This document shows positions 28,517 to 38,426 of a stretch of DNA of 64,000 bases, piece by piece (positions within the stretch are counted from its first letter, which is position 1; the number at the start of each line of letters is the position of its first letter). The notes beneath the pieces are model-generated. The model worked only from the letters and a program-made list of their open reading frames with translations, was not told where the DNA came from and did not search any database. This DNA is from Prescottella sp. R16. GTDB lineage: Bacteria; Actinomycetota; Actinomycetes; Mycobacteriales; Mycobacteriaceae. The position numbers and the translations under genes were made by a program. Location: contig NZ_CP130943.1 in NCBI RefSeq assembly GCF_030656875.1, forward strand, positions 2,418,001 to 2,482,000, in the 5' to 3' direction.

Positions 28517-30646
28517 TCAGATGTCGGCGGCCGCCTTCCACGCGGAGTGCACGGCGCCTTCGATGTAGTCGACGGAGCCGGCGTCACCGACGACGCGGAC
28601 GTCGATACCGGATGCGGTGAGCGCGTCGGCGAGCGGTGCGGCCGCGGAGACGCCCGTCGCGACGACGACCATCGACGCCGGCACGGACAGCGTCTCGCCG
28701 CCGGCCTTGAACTCGACGGTCTTGCGGGTGATCCGTTCGAGGGTCGCGTTGCGGTGGATGTTCACCCCGACCTCGCGGGCGTGCTTGACGGCGGTCCAGC
28801 GGCGCGGCATGGCCATCGGGACACCGAGCTGCGTGCCCTCCTCGATGAGGGTGACGCGGCTGCCGCGTTCGGCGAGGAACTCGGCCAGCTCCAGGCCGAC
28901 GAGGGAGCCGCCGACGACGACGACGTTGCGGGTCATCGGCAGGAACTTGAGGAACCTGCGGCTCAGGTCGCGGATCTTGTCGGGGCTCTTGGTGATTCCG
29001 AGAAGTCCGGCGGCCCGGCCCATGACTCGCAGCAGCGGCGACTGGTCGGACACGTCGCCCGATCCGGTCATCAGTGCGCGCATGGTGTCACCGGTGTGCA
29101 CGTGCGGCAGGTTGCCGCCGGGGACGCTGGGGCGTTCCCGGACCGCACCGGTCGCGACGACGACCGTGTCGGCGCCGAGTGCGGCGACGGCGGTCGGGGT
29201 GGCGGTGGTGTTCAGGCGGATGTCGACGCCGAGGCGGGTCACCTCGTTCGTGAGCCACGCCAGGAGCCGCCCGTTGTCCGGGGTGGTCAGCGACGAGAAC
29301 CACAGGGTTCCGCCGAGACGGTCGGTCTTCTCCAGGATCGTCACCCGGTGGCCGCGTTCGGCGGCGATGCGCGCGGACTCGAGTCCACCGGGGCCCGAAC
29401 CGACGACGACGACGTGCTTGCGGGACTTGATCGCCGGGAACGGCAGCAGCGTCTCGTTGCCGAGGGTCGGGTTGACGGCGCACAGCGGGGTGTCGTCCCA
29501 GAAGTTCTCCTGCACGCACACGTAGCAGTTGATGCACGGGCGAACCCGTTCCGGGTGCCCGGCCTTCAGCTTGTTCGCGAGCTCGGGGTCGGCCAGCAAC
29601 TGACGGCCCATCGCGACGAAGTCGGTGTGGCCCTGCGCGATCATCGTCTCGCCGACCTCGGGGAGCATGCGGCCGACGGTGATGACGGGGATCCCGACGG
29701 CGCGCTTGATGACGGCCGCATTGTCGGTGTAGTAGCCGACGGTGTTCGGCAGCGGGCCGTCGGTGAAGTTGGCGAACGCGTTGAGTGCGGTGCCGGTGAC
29801 GTGGATGGCGTCGGCGCCGGCCTTCTCGAGCAGGACCGCGGCGGCGGCCGCCTCGTCGGCGGTCATACCGTTCGTCTCACCGTATTCCTGGCCGGCCAGG
29901 CGCACGATGACGGCGAGTTCACCACGGACGGCTTCCTTGACGGCACTGACGACCTCGCACGCGAGGCGGGCCCGGTTCTCGAGCGAGCCACCGTACTCGT
30001 CGGTGCGCTGGTTCGAGTAGCGGCTCAGGAAGCCGCCGAGCACGTAGTTGTGGGCGCAGTGGATCTCGACGGCGTCGACACCGGCCTTGCGGACACGTTC
30101 GGCGGCCTCCGCGAACATCCGCACGAGCCACGCGAGGTCCTCGTGCGTCGCCTCGTGGTAGGACGCCTTCTTCCCGCCCTGGATGGCCGCCATCTTCCCG
30201 AGTTCCTCAGGGGTGCAGTCGATCATGGCGCTCATGTCGCTCGGCGGCTTCGGCTGCGACGGCACCAGCATCGCGCGTCCCTCGAGGGTGTCGATGCGCG
30301 CCACCCGGCCGTGGTGCGTCATCTGCACGCACAGCTTGCTGCCGGCGTCGTGGACGGCGTCGGCGAGCGCCTTGATACCCGGGATGAACCGGTCCTCCGA
30401 CAGGCCCGGCTCCTTGAGGCTCGTCGACCCGGTCGGGTAGGCGACCGCGCAGCAACCGGTGATGATGAGACCGGTGCCGCCGGCGGCACGCGCCACGAAA
30501 TGGTCGATGTCGCCCTGGTGGATCTCCCCGTCCTCGCACAGGTTCATGTCCATGGCGGGCAGGACGACCCGATTATCGAGGGTGATCGGGCCGATGGTGC
30601 CGGGGGAGAGCAAATGAGAGAAAGTCTGAGGCTGAATGGTCGTCAC
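28517..30646 (-). CDS. Old-yellow-enzyme family Fe-S flavoenzyme (2,4-dienoyl-CoA reductase-like, FadH type)
   Basis: A 709-residue NAD(P)H-dependent flavoprotein. An FMN-binding TIM barrel fills ~1-370, with catalytic HCAHNYVLGGFLSRYSNQRTD. A [4Fe-4S] cluster motif follows at ~375 (CINCYVC, then a Cys 11 residues on), and then an FAD/NAD(P)H domain with two dinucleotide folds (VVVVGSGPGGLESARIAAER and VVVVGGSLVGLELAEF). This matches 2,4-dienoyl-CoA reductase and related enoate reductases; the substrate could equally be another unsaturated compound. The GTG start has little leader and a tagcgt -10-like hexamer 12 bases upstream, so the mRNA may be leaderless. A perfect palindrome lies about 50 bases upstream. 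Confidence 0.87.
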   Translation of the reverse strand: MTTIQPQTFSHLLSPGTIGPITLDNRVVLPAMDMNLCEDGEIHQGDIDHFVARAAGGTGLIITGCCAVAYPTGSTSLKEPGLSEDRFIPGIKALADAVHDAGSKLCVQMTHHGRVARIDTLEGRAMLVPSQPKPPSDMSAMIDCTPEELGKMAAIQGGKKASYHEATHEDLAWLVRMFAEAAERVRKAGVDAVEIHCAHNYVLGGFLSRYSNQRTDEYGGSLENRARLACEVVSAVKEAVRGELAVIVRLAGQEYGETNGMTADEAAAAAVLLEKAGADAIHVTGTALNAFANFTDGPLPNTVGYYTDNAAVIKRAVGIPVITVGRMLPEVGETMIAQGHTDFVAMGRQLLADPELANKLKAGHPERVRPCINCYVCVQENFWDDTPLCAVNPTLGNETLLPFPAIKSRKHVVVVGSGPGGLESARIAAERGHRVTILEKTDRLGGTLWFSSLTTPDNGRLLAWLTNEVTRLGVDIRLNTTATPTAVAALGADTVVVATGAVRERPSVPGGNLPHVHTGDTMRALMTGSGDVSDQSPLLRVMGRAAGLLGITKSPDKIRDLSRRFLKFLPMTRNVVVVGGSLVGLELAEFLAERGSRVTLIEEGTQLGVPMAMPRRWTAVKHAREVGVNIHRNATLERITRKTVEFKAGGETLSVPASMVVVATGVSAAAPLADALTASGIDVRVVGDAGSVDYIEGAVHSAWKAAADI

Positions 30647-30696
30647 ACCCGAACGCTATTGAGCACCCATGACCGGATGTCACACTCTCCCACTCA

Positions 30697-30718
30697 ATGA
30701 GACAGACAGCTGTCTCAT
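30697..30718. promoter_or_regulatory. Perfect 9-bp palindrome, operator-like
   Basis: Arms ATGAGACAG and CTGTCTCAT (30697-30705 and 30710-30718) are separated by 4 bases. The shape fits a TetR-type operator. It lies about 50 bases upstream of the FadH-like start codon and 8 bases past the end of the small gene at 30726, so a weak terminator is the alternative. No regulator gene is adjacent. Confidence 0.6.
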
Positions 30719-30725
30719 CCCGGGC

Positions 30726-30911
30726 CTACAGCGCGAAACCGTCACCACCGTTACATTCGACGATGGCATACGTGGGGTACCGCTCCCCCACCCGGTGCGC
30801 CACGAACTGCACCCGGACACCGGACTCGTTGCTGCGTTTACCGACCACCCGCGCCAGACACCAGTCACCGCTGTCGAGCGCGATCATCGCCTTCCGTCCC
30901 CGCCGCAACAT
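30726..30911 (-). CDS. Small hypothetical protein, 61 residues
   Basis: A gagagga site precedes the ATG at 30911. The product is a compact, basic, beta-rich 61-residue protein (IALDSGDWCLARVVGKR, VQFVAHRVGERYPTYAIV). I do not recognise it. The larger frame reaching upstream runs across the DoxX gene and is not used. It sits between the DoxX gene and the FadH-like gene in the same orientation and could be co-transcribed with either. Confidence 0.45.
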   Translation of the reverse strand: MLRRGRKAMIALDSGDWCLARVVGKRSNESGVRVQFVAHRVGERYPTYAIVECNGGDGFAL

Positions 30912-31051
30912 CTCGGATCGTCCTCTCGCTTCCTGCCTCGCCGAATCGCTGTCGTCGATTGCTATGTCCAGCCTGCCGTGCCCGGTGTTACACGGGGAGG
31001 GGACGACTACCTGTTCGACTACCCGATTCCGGTCGGCAGGCAGCAGGACGG

Positions 31052-31402
31052 TCACATCGTCGCGAGTCGCAGTACGAGCGCACCGACGGCCAGCACCAGA
31101 TAGGCGGCGGGGAACGGGATCGTCGAATACCAGTGGGCACGCACGTGCGCTCCGATCGCGCAGACGAAGAACAGTACGAGCCCGATCGCGGCGGCGACGC
31201 CGATCACCGGCACCGCGATGCCGACGAGCAGGCCGACGGCGCCGGCGGCCTTCGCCGTACCCAACGGCAGCAACCACGAACGCGACGCCCCCACCCTGAC
31301 CGCGTTCGCGACGGCCCGGTCGGTCTGCAGGAAGTCGACGGTGGCTGCGTAACCGTTCGCGAGGACGGTCAGGGCGGTGACGGCGAGATACGCGGGAAAC
31401 AT
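31052..31402 (-). CDS. DoxX-like family membrane protein
   Basis: A 116-residue protein of mostly hydrophobic sequence, with four likely membrane helices at ~4-20, ~43-63, ~68-88 and ~95-112. The ATG at 31402 has a ggag site 9 bases upstream. Pattern and length fit the small DoxX-like/DUF4345-type membrane proteins. Members have been linked to redox or thiosulfate metabolism, but no catalytic motif is visible here. Sits beside the tRNA-Pro terminator. Confidence 0.65.
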   Translation of the reverse strand: MFPAYLAVTALTVLANGYAATVDFLQTDRAVANAVRVGASRSWLLPLGTAKAAGAVGLLVGIAVPVIGVAAAIGLVLFFVCAIGAHVRAHWYSTIPFPAAYLVLAVGALVLRLATM

Positions 31403-31550
31403 GACAACACTCCGGTCGGAACCGACAGGGCAGAAGTTCTCTTTCCGGTTCCCAGCCTTCCCGACCCGTCCGCGCCCGTCCAGCAACCACGTCCACCGAC
31501 CCGACGGACGCCGATCCGGGCGCCGCCCCCGAGCAACCCGGGGAAACGAA

Positions 31551-31587
31551 AAAATCCCAGGTGAAGCAGTGCTTCACCTGGGATTTT
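31551..31587 (-). terminator. Intrinsic terminator of tRNA-Pro
   Basis: A perfect 17-bp inverted repeat with a 3-base loop, followed on the minus strand by a run of T residues, starting 4 bases past the tRNA 3' end. A textbook intrinsic terminator. Confidence 0.9.
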
Positions 31588-31590
31588 CGG

Positions 31591-31664
<74 letters not shown>

Positions 31665-31691
31665 TCCACGCCCTCGTTCGGGCGCCTCAGA

Positions 31692-31720
31692 AGATTACAA
31701 CAGCATCGCGCGGGAAAGCG
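31692..31720 (-). promoter_or_regulatory. Likely promoter of tRNA-Pro
   Basis: A taatct -10 hexamer (31692-31697 on the minus strand) lies 28 bases before the tRNA 5' end; the -35 region is weak. Spacing suits a short leader removed by RNase P. Confidence 0.45.
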
Positions 31721-31776
31721 AATCGGCTGGTCAGAGCGCACTATTCGGGCGAAACCGTCGCACGGATCCCGTGCCG

Positions 31777-31813
31777 GTCGCAGACCGCATCCCCGAGGGA
31801 TGCGGTCTGCGAC
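31777..31813 (-). terminator. Hairpin after der
   Basis: A perfect 17-bp inverted repeat (31777-31793 with 31797-31813) with a 3-base loop, about 30 bases past the der stop on the minus strand. No U-tract, but the stem is very stable. Confidence 0.75.
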
Positions 31814-31844
31814 AGCGTGGGAACCCGTGCGACGGATGCCGATG

Positions 31845-33287
31845 TCACTTGTTCCTGCGGTCCCGCTTCTCGCGCACCCGCACCGAGATGCGGACGGGGC
31901 TGCCGTCGAAGCCGAACTCCTCACGCAACCGACGCTCGAGGAAGCGGCGGTAGCCGGCCTCGAGGAAGCCGGTGGTGAACAGCACGAACGTCGGCGGGCG
32001 GGTGCCGGCCTGGGTGGCGAACATGATGCGCGGCAGGCGGCCGCCACGCATCGGCGGCGGGGTCGCGGCGACGACCTCCTTGAGCCAGTTGTTGAGCCGG
32101 CCGGTGGAGATGCGCTTGTCCCACGAGTCGAGCGCGGTTTCGATCGCCGGCACCAGCTTCTGCACGGCGCGACCGGTGTGCGCGGAGATGTTGACGCGCT
32201 GCGCCCACGGCACCCGCACCAGCTCGCGGTCGATCTCCTTCTCGAGCATGTAGCGGCGGTCCTCGTCGACGAGGTCCCACTTGTTGAACGCCAGCACGAG
32301 GGCGCGTCCGGTGTCCGCGACCATCGACAGCACCCGCAGGTCCTGTTCGGTGATCGGTTTGGACGCGTCGATCAGCAGGATCGCGACCTCCGCGGCCTCG
32401 ATCGCCGACTTGGTGCGCAGCGACGCATAGAACTCGTGGCCGCTGGCGTGGCTGACCTTCTTGCGCAGGCCGGCGGTGTCGACGAACTTCCATACCTTGC
32501 CGCCGAGTTCGACGAGCGAGTCGACCGGGTCGACGGTGGTGCCGGCGACATCGTGTACGACGGACCGCTCGTCCCCGGACAACTTGTTGAGCAGGCTCGA
32601 CTTGCCGACGTTCGGCTTGCCGACCAGCGCGACACGACGCGGCCCGCCGCTCGCGGTGCCCTCGCGCGGGGTCTCCGGCAGGACCCGCAGCAGCTCGTCG
32701 AGCAGGTCACCGGTGCCGCGGCCGTGGGTGGCGGACACCATGTACGGCTCCCCCAGCCCGAGCGACCACAGTGCGGCGGCCTCGGCCTCGGTGCGGGTGT
32801 CGTCGACCTTGTTGGCGACGAGGATGACGGGGGTCTTGGAGCGGCGCAGGACCCGTACCGCAGCCTCGTCGGTCGCGGTGGCGCCGACGACGGCGTCGAC
32901 GACCAGCAGGATCGCGTCGGCCGTGTTCATCGCCTGCTCGGCCTGCCGCGCCACGGACTGCTGGAGCCCCTTGGCGTCGGGCTCCCACCCGCCGGTGTCC
33001 TGCACCATGAACCGGCGTCCGGCCCACGACGCGTCGTACGAGACCCGGTCCCGGGTGACACCCGGGAAGTCCTCGACGACCGCTTCGCGGCGGCCGATGA
33101 TGCGGTTGACGAGCGTCGACTTGCCGACGTTCGGCCGGCCGACCACCGCGACGGTGGGAACCGCGAGGAACTCCTCGCCGTCCTCACCGCCGATGAAATC
33201 GGCGAGGTCCCAGTCGGACTCCTCGTTCCAGATTCCGTCCCCGGCGTACTCGGCGCCGGAGAAATCACCTGCGTATTCGTCGGTCAC
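31845..33287 (-). CDS. der: Ribosome-biogenesis GTPase Der (EngA)
   Basis: A 480-residue tandem GTPase required for 50S maturation. It has two G domains, each with full motifs: [15 protein letters not shown] and NKVDD in the first; [15 protein letters not shown] and NKWDL in the second. A KH-like C-terminal domain ends in a basic tail. The acidic N-terminal extension of ~35 residues is usual in actinobacteria. The GTG start overlaps cmk by 4 bases. Last cistron of a run parA-scpA-scpB-rluB-cmk-der. Confidence 0.96.
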   Translation of the reverse strand: MTDEYAGDFSGAEYAGDGIWNEESDWDLADFIGGEDGEEFLAVPTVAVVGRPNVGKSTLVNRIIGRREAVVEDFPGVTRDRVSYDASWAGRRFMVQDTGGWEPDAKGLQQSVARQAEQAMNTADAILLVVDAVVGATATDEAAVRVLRRSKTPVILVANKVDDTRTEAEAAALWSLGLGEPYMVSATHGRGTGDLLDELLRVLPETPREGTASGGPRRVALVGKPNVGKSSLLNKLSGDERSVVHDVAGTTVDPVDSLVELGGKVWKFVDTAGLRKKVSHASGHEFYASLRTKSAIEAAEVAILLIDASKPITEQDLRVLSMVADTGRALVLAFNKWDLVDEDRRYMLEKEIDRELVRVPWAQRVNISAHTGRAVQKLVPAIETALDSWDKRISTGRLNNWLKEVVAATPPPMRGGRLPRIMFATQAGTRPPTFVLFTTGFLEAGYRRFLERRLREEFGFDGSPVRISVRVREKRDRRNK

Positions 33288-33982
33288 TGCACTGCTCCAG
33301 TTCGTTCACCGATCACCAGCAGCACTCTGCCGATCACGTCGTCGATACCCAGGTCACTCGTGTCCACCGTCACCGAATCGTCGGCGGGCCGCAACGGGGA
33401 GACCGCGCGGGTGGAGTCGAGATGGTCGCGGCGCTGCACGTCGGCGAGGACGGCCGCGTAGTCGTCCCCGCGGCCCTCGGCGACGTTCTGGGTGTTGCGC
33501 CGCTGCGCCCGCGCCTCCGCGGACGCGGTGAGGAAGATCTTGGCGTCCGCGTCGGGGAGGACGACGGTACCGATGTCACGGCCCTCGACGACGATCCGTC
33601 CGGCGTCCGCCGTGATCCGTCGCTGCAGGTCCACCAGGAACGTGCGCACCTCGGGGACCGCGGAGACCGCGGAGACCGCGCCGGTCACGGCGGCGCCGCG
33701 GATCTCGGCGGTGACGTCCTCACCGGCGAGCTGCACGCCGTCGACGAGCGGGTCGGTGCCGATGGTCAACGGCAGCGACTCGGTCGCGGCCGCGATCGCC
33801 GCCGGATCCCCGAGGTCGGTGCCGCGGCGCAGCACGTGCAGGGTCGCGATCCGGTACATCGCACCGGTGTCGAGGTAGCGGGCGCCGAGTTCGGTGGCGA
33901 CCCGCCGGGACACGCTGGACTTGCCGGTGCCGGACGGTCCGTCGATCGCGACGACGAGCGGGGCGCCGTTCGCTGCGGTCAC
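33284..33982 (-). CDS. cmk: Cytidylate kinase
   Basis: A 232-residue (d)CMP kinase supplying CDP and dCDP for RNA, DNA and phospholipid synthesis. The P-loop is [15 protein letters not shown] near 14-28; the NMP-binding and lid segments are visible ([28 protein letters not shown]). GTGA overlaps join it to rluB upstream and der downstream, so three cistrons are translationally coupled. Confidence 0.95.
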   Translation of the reverse strand: MTAANGAPLVVAIDGPSGTGKSSVSRRVATELGARYLDTGAMYRIATLHVLRRGTDLGDPAAIAAATESLPLTIGTDPLVDGVQLAGEDVTAEIRGAAVTGAVSAVSAVPEVRTFLVDLQRRITADAGRIVVEGRDIGTVVLPDADAKIFLTASAEARAQRRNTQNVAEGRGDDYAAVLADVQRRDHLDSTRAVSPLRPADDSVTVDTSDLGIDDVIGRVLLVIGERTGAVQ

Positions 33983-34989
33983 AGGCCGACCGCCCCGTAC
34001 AGGCCGCCGACCTCGTGCCGGCCCAGGGCGCGCAGCGTGCCGGGACGACCGTCACCGAGCGCGACGACACCGATGTCGGTGCGGACCAGCCGGACCACCG
34101 GATGGCCGACGGCGTCGAGGATGCGTCGCACGATGTGCTTGCGGCCCTCGTGCAGCACCAGCTTCACGAGCGACTTGCCGCCGTTGACGTCGAGGAGCGC
34201 GAACGAGTCGACCTTGGCGGGGCCGTCGTCGAGTTCGACACCGGCCTTGAGGGTCTTGCCGAGGCCGCGGTCGACGACGCCCTGCACGGTCGCCAGATAC
34301 GTCTTGGGCACCTCGAACGACGGGTGCATCAACCGGTGCGCGAGGTCCCCGTCGTTGGTGAGCAGGATCAGGCCCTCGGTGTCGGCGTCGAGACGACCGA
34401 CGTGGAACAGGCGCTGGCCGGCGGAGATGCGTTCGGAGACGATGTCACCGATGCAGGGGCGGCCGAGGTCGTCGGACATCGTGGACTGCCAGCCGCGCGG
34501 CTTGTTCAGTGCGAGATGGACGAGGTCCTTCTTGACGACGACGCGGATGCCGTCGACACGGACGACCGCGTTCTCCGGGTCGACACGCAGTCCCTGCTCG
34601 CGGACGATGCGGCCGTCGACCTCGACGCGGCCCTGGTCGATGAGTTCCTCGGCGGCGCGGCGGGACGCGACTCCGGCCTGCGCGAGCACCTTCTGCAGCC
34701 GGACGCCGTCACCCTTCATCGGTGCGAGGTCGCGGTCGGCTTCGGTGTACTGGTGCTTCGCCGGCTTGGCGTTGCTGATGGTGGGGGCGGTCTGCGCCGA
34801 GGTGGCGCGTTGCGGCTTGGTGGCCTTCGGCTTGCCGCGCTTGTTCAGCGCGGGCTTCGCGGCGGCGCCGCGGTGGGGGCGCTTGGCGCCCTGTGTCGGC
34901 TTGTCGGCAGCTCCTGCCTTCGAGCCGCCTCGGGTCGGCTGCTTCTTCTTACGGTCCGGTGTGCCATCACGGCGAGCGGGCTTGTTCAC
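33979..34989 (-). CDS. 23S rRNA pseudouridine synthase (RluB-type) with a long basic N-terminus
   Basis: A 336-residue pseudouridine synthase of the RsuA/RluB family. GTG 34989 gives a ~95-residue Lys/Pro/Gly-rich tail, then an S4 RNA-binding domain (~100-150, [20 protein letters not shown]) and the catalytic domain with [16 protein letters not shown], whose Asp is the nucleophile. Probably modifies 23S rRNA helix 89 as RluB does. The basic tail is longer than in E. coli and likely adds unspecific RNA affinity. Overlaps cmk by 4 bases. Confidence 0.9.
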   Translation of the reverse strand: MNKPARRDGTPDRKKKQPTRGGSKAGAADKPTQGAKRPHRGAAAKPALNKRGKPKATKPQRATSAQTAPTISNAKPAKHQYTEADRDLAPMKGDGVRLQKVLAQAGVASRRAAEELIDQGRVEVDGRIVREQGLRVDPENAVVRVDGIRVVVKKDLVHLALNKPRGWQSTMSDDLGRPCIGDIVSERISAGQRLFHVGRLDADTEGLILLTNDGDLAHRLMHPSFEVPKTYLATVQGVVDRGLGKTLKAGVELDDGPAKVDSFALLDVNGGKSLVKLVLHEGRKHIVRRILDAVGHPVVRLVRTDIGVVALGDGRPGTLRALGRHEVGGLYGAVGL

Positions 34990-35002
34990 TTGTCGATCCC
35001 TG

Positions 35003-35698
35003 TCAGTGTTCGGTGTCGAACCCGGAATCCGTGGTTGCCGGTTCCGAGGACGACGCAGTCGTGTCCATTCTCGCAAACCTCGGGTCGGCTTCGATAATTC
35101 CGGCGATGTCGTCGATCACATCGACGTCCGGCAGCAGCGGCGCGAGCGGCGGCAGATCGTGCAGTGACGACAATCCGAGGCGTTCGAGGAACAGTTCGGT
35201 GGTGGCGTACGTGGTCGCGTGGGTCTCCGGGTCCGGCCCGGCCTCGACGATCAGGCCGCGCGCGAGCAGCGTCCGCACGACGCCGTCGACGTTGACGCCG
35301 CGCACCGCACCGATCCGGGCCCGGGTCAGCGGCTGCCGGTAGGCGATCACCGCGAGGGTTTCCAGGGCCGCGCGGGTGAGTTTGGTCCGGGCGCCGCCCT
35401 GCAGCAGCCGTTCGACGTACGGCGCGTATTCGGTGCGGGTGTACAGCCGCCAGCCGTCGCCGCTGCAGCGCAGGTCGATGCCGCTGCCGTCCTCGGTGTA
35501 CCGCGCCGACAGGGTGTGCAGCATCGTCTCGACCCGTTCGGCGGGCTCACCGGCCGCGTCGGCGAGAATCGCGGCCGTCGCGGGTTCGTCCACCACCAGC
35601 AGCATCGATTCGAGGGCCGCGGCCAGGCGTTCGTCCGTCAGCCGGTCCGGCTCGCCGGTGAATTCGTCCTCGAAAGCACTCATGTCGATGTCGCTCAC
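35003..35698 (-). CDS. scpB: Segregation and condensation protein ScpB
   Basis: A 231-residue kleisin partner of the SMC-ScpAB complex. Two winged-helix domains are seen (LAAALESMLLVVDEPAT; TRAALETLAVIAYRQPLTRA, RIGAVRGVNVDGVVRTLL). The GTG start overlaps scpA by 4 bases. An acidic tail of ~45 residues ends the protein. smc is not in the window. Confidence 0.95.
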   Translation of the reverse strand: MSDIDMSAFEDEFTGEPDRLTDERLAAALESMLLVVDEPATAAILADAAGEPAERVETMLHTLSARYTEDGSGIDLRCSGDGWRLYTRTEYAPYVERLLQGGARTKLTRAALETLAVIAYRQPLTRARIGAVRGVNVDGVVRTLLARGLIVEAGPDPETHATTYATTELFLERLGLSSLHDLPPLAPLLPDVDVIDDIAGIIEADPRFARMDTTASSSEPATTDSGFDTEH

Positions 35699-36498
35699 AG
35701 GTGGTCCTCCTCGGTCACGGGGGCGTCCGTGGTCTCCCCCGTCCAGCTGACCGCCAGAGCCCCGAGAGGTTCGGGCTGCTCGAACAGCACCGACTGCTGC
35801 CGGTACAGCTCGAGCAGTGCCAGGAATCGTGCCACGACCACGACGGTGGTGTCGCAGTCGGCGATCAGGTCGGCGAACGGTGTCCACACGCCGGGGCCGC
35901 GGGCCCGCAACATCTCGAGGACGAGGGCGGCCTGTTCGGGCACCGACACCGCCGGCACGTGCAGGTGCCCGAGACCCACCTCCGGGGTGGGGCGCGGCCG
36001 GAACGCGGTGGCCGCGATCTCCGCGAACTGACGCGGGTCGACACCGAGGAGCACCTCCGGCAGCAGGTCGGCGTAGCGGTCCTCGACGGCCGCGGCCCGC
36101 GGGTAGCGGCGCAGGGCACTCGCCTCGAGCTCACCGAACAGTTCCGCCGCCTGCTTGTACGCCCGGTACTGCAGGAGCCGCGCGAACAGCAGGTCCCGCG
36201 CCTCGAGCAGGGCCAGATCCTCGGCGTCGTCGATCTCCCCGGCCGGCAGCAGCCGGGCCGCCTTGAGGTCGAGGAGGGTCGCCGCGACCACCAGGAACTC
36301 GGTGGTCGCGTCGAGTCCCAGGGCGCTGCCGAGCCGGCGTGTGTACTCGATGAACTCGTCGGTCACCTCGTGCAGCGCGACCTCGGTGACGTCGAGCTGG
36401 TGCCGGCTGATCAACGTCAGCAGCAGGTCGAACGGTCCCTCGAAATTGTGCAGCCGGACCCGGAACCCGGTCTCGGTGTCGGCGGTGTCGGTGCTCAC
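35695..36498 (-). CDS. scpA: Segregation and condensation protein ScpA
   Basis: A 267-residue kleisin that bridges the SMC head domains. The N-terminal HNFEGPFDLLLTLISRHQLD and the ATTEFLVVAATLLDLKAARL stretch are diagnostic. The GTG start overlaps parA by 4 bases, and scpB follows with another 4-base overlap, giving equimolar production of the two subunits. Confidence 0.95.
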   Translation of the reverse strand: MSTDTADTETGFRVRLHNFEGPFDLLLTLISRHQLDVTEVALHEVTDEFIEYTRRLGSALGLDATTEFLVVAATLLDLKAARLLPAGEIDDAEDLALLEARDLLFARLLQYRAYKQAAELFGELEASALRRYPRAAAVEDRYADLLPEVLLGVDPRQFAEIAATAFRPRPTPEVGLGHLHVPAVSVPEQAALVLEMLRARGPGVWTPFADLIADCDTTVVVVARFLALLELYRQQSVLFEQPEPLGALAVSWTGETTDAPVTEEDHL

Positions 36499-37373
36499 CG
36501 GGCGCAGCGGTGGATGACTTCACGGGCCAGGGCCCGATACGCCTGCGCCCCACCGGACTTCGGAGCCCACGTCGTGATCGGCTCACCCGCGACACTGGTC
36601 TCGGGGAACCGGACGGTGCGGTTGATGACGGTGTCGTACACGAGGTCGCCGAACACCTCCACCACACGCGACATCACCTCGCGGGCGTGCAGGGTGCGGG
36701 CGTCGAACATCGTGACGACGATCCCTTCGAGAGTGAGCCGGGGGTTGAGCCGGTCGCGGACCTTGTCGACCGTGTCGTTGAGCAGTGCCAGGCCGCGCAG
36801 CGAGAAGTATTCGCATTCCATCGGGATGATGACACTGTCCGCGCAGGCCAGTGCGTTGACGGTGAGCAGCCCGAGCGACGGCTGGCAGTCCACCAGCACG
36901 TAGTCGTAGCGGTCGAGGACCGGATGCAGGACGCGTCCGAGGGTCTGTTCCCGGCCGACCTCTGTGACCAGCTGGATCTCCGCGGCCGACAGGTCGATGT
37001 TGCTGGGCAGCAGGTCCAGACCGTCGATGCGGGTACGCATGAGGACGTCGTCGACCGAGCGGCGCTCCACGAGCAGGTTGTGGACCGTCAACTCCAGATC
37101 ATGGTGTGCGACACCGAGTCCCGCGGACAGGGCACCCTGCGGGTCGAGGTCCACGAGCAGCACCCGGCGCCCGTACTCGGCGAGGGACGCACCGAGATTG
37201 ATCGTCGACGTCGTCTTGCCGACGCCGCCCTTCTGGTTGCACATCGCAATGATCCGGGCCGGGCCGCGGCGGTCGGCGGGGCCGGGCTCCGGCACGTCCC
37301 GCAGCGGACGGCCCGTCGGTCCGTGTCGCGTCTCGCTCTCGCCCACTACTGCCTGCTGCAACTGCGTCACCAC
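36495..37373 (-). CDS. ParA/Soj family ATPase
   Basis: A 292-residue ParA-type ATPase with the deviant Walker A KGGVGKTTS, the DLDPQGALS motif and the VDCQPSLGLLTVNAL stretch. No parB is adjacent, unlike the origin-proximal parAB locus, so this is an orphan ParA coupled to scpAB (Rv1708-like); a role in chromosome organisation with condensin is inferred from context. Two consecutive GTG codons could start it; 37373 is used. First gene of the der run. Confidence 0.9.
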   Translation of the reverse strand: MVTQLQQAVVGESETRHGPTGRPLRDVPEPGPADRRGPARIIAMCNQKGGVGKTTSTINLGASLAEYGRRVLLVDLDPQGALSAGLGVAHHDLELTVHNLLVERRSVDDVLMRTRIDGLDLLPSNIDLSAAEIQLVTEVGREQTLGRVLHPVLDRYDYVLVDCQPSLGLLTVNALACADSVIIPMECEYFSLRGLALLNDTVDKVRDRLNPRLTLEGIVVTMFDARTLHAREVMSRVVEVFGDLVYDTVINRTVRFPETSVAGEPITTWAPKSGGAQAYRALAREVIHRCAR

Positions 37374-37484
37374 GGTGTCGATGTCCCCTGTCCTGTCGAT
37401 CCCGTTCTGTCGATCCAGCCGATACCGTCACGCTACCGCTTCGTGATCTGGAACGGTGGACACGACGCACCGGCACCACCGCCC

Positions 37485-38426
37485 TCATGTGGCCCGCGGA
37501 TGCGCCTGCGCCCACACCTCCCGCAACGCGCCCACCGTGACCAGGGTGTAGATCTGCGTCGTCGTCACCGACGCGTGCCCCAGCAGTTCCTGGACGACGC
37601 GCACATCGGCGCCGCCGTCGAGCAGGTGCGTGGCGAACGAGTGCCGCAGGGTGTGCGGCGACACCGCGACCGTGATCCCGGCCTTCTCGGCGGCGTCGTG
37701 CAGCACCTGCCACGCGCTCTGCCGGGACAGCCGTCCGCCACGCGCGTTGAGGAACAGGGCGGGGGTGCCGCGCGCCACCAGCGCCGGACGCCCCCGCACC
37801 AGGTACGTGTCGATCGCGGCGATCGCGGGGCGGCCGACCGGCACGATCCGATCCTTGCCGCCCTTGCCGCGCAGCAGCACCGACCGGGACTCGGTGTCGA
37901 GATCGTCGAGATCGAGGCCGACGGCCTCGGAGATCCGGGCGCCCGTCGAGTACAGCAGTTCGAGCAGCGCCCGGTCCCGCAGCGTGCGGGGGTTGTCCGA
38001 CGCCCCGTCACCGCCCGCGGTGTCGAGGATGGCCAGGACGTCGTCGAGCGGCAGCGACTTCGGGAGCCGGCGGCCCGGGGTCGGCGGTTTCACCGCGCGG
38101 GCCACGTCCCCGGGGGTCATGCCCTCGGCGGCCGCGAACCGGTGCAGACCGCGCACCGCGATCAGGGCCCGCGCCGCGGAACTCGCGGCCAGCGGGGTCA
38201 CTCCGTTGTCCGGGTCCCCGCGGCGCAGGGCGACGACGAACTCTCCGACGTCCGCCTCGCTCACCGCACCGAGGTCGCCGATGCCCCGGTCGCCCAGGAA
38301 ACGGACGTACCGGTCGAGGTCGCGACGGTACGAGCCGATCGTGTTGCGGGCGGCACCGCGTTCGACGGCGAGATGATCCAGGTACGTCGCGATCTGACGC
38401 CCCAGCGTCCCGCCGGCAGCGGTCAT
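37485..38426 (-). CDS. xerD: Tyrosine recombinase XerD
   Basis: A 313-residue site-specific recombinase that resolves chromosome dimers at dif with XerC. The N-terminal SAM-like domain spans ~10-100. Catalytic residues are visible in TGARISE, GKGGKDR, HTLRH, LGHAS and the nucleophile Tyr in [12 protein letters not shown] 38426 overlaps the Nudix gene by 4 bases. It is a housekeeping xer, not part of a mobile element: no excisionase or attachment repeats nearby. Confidence 0.93.
   Translation of the reverse strand: MTAAGGTLGRQIATYLDHLAVERGAARNTIGSYRRDLDRYVRFLGDRGIGDLGAVSEADVGEFVVALRRGDPDNGVTPLAASSAARALIAVRGLHRFAAAEGMTPGDVARAVKPPTPGRRLPKSLPLDDVLAILDTAGGDGASDNPRTLRDRALLELLYSTGARISEAVGLDLDDLDTESRSVLLRGKGGKDRIVPVGRPAIAAIDTYLVRGRPALVARGTPALFLNARGGRLSRQSAWQVLHDAAEKAGITVAVSPHTLRHSFATHLLDGGADVRVVQELLGHASVTTTQIYTLVTVGALREVWAQAHPRAT

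Noticed and set aside
37485..38426. Tyrosine recombinase as sign of a mobile element
   Set aside because: It is housekeeping XerD in its usual neighbourhood; there is no excisionase, cargo or flanking direct repeat.
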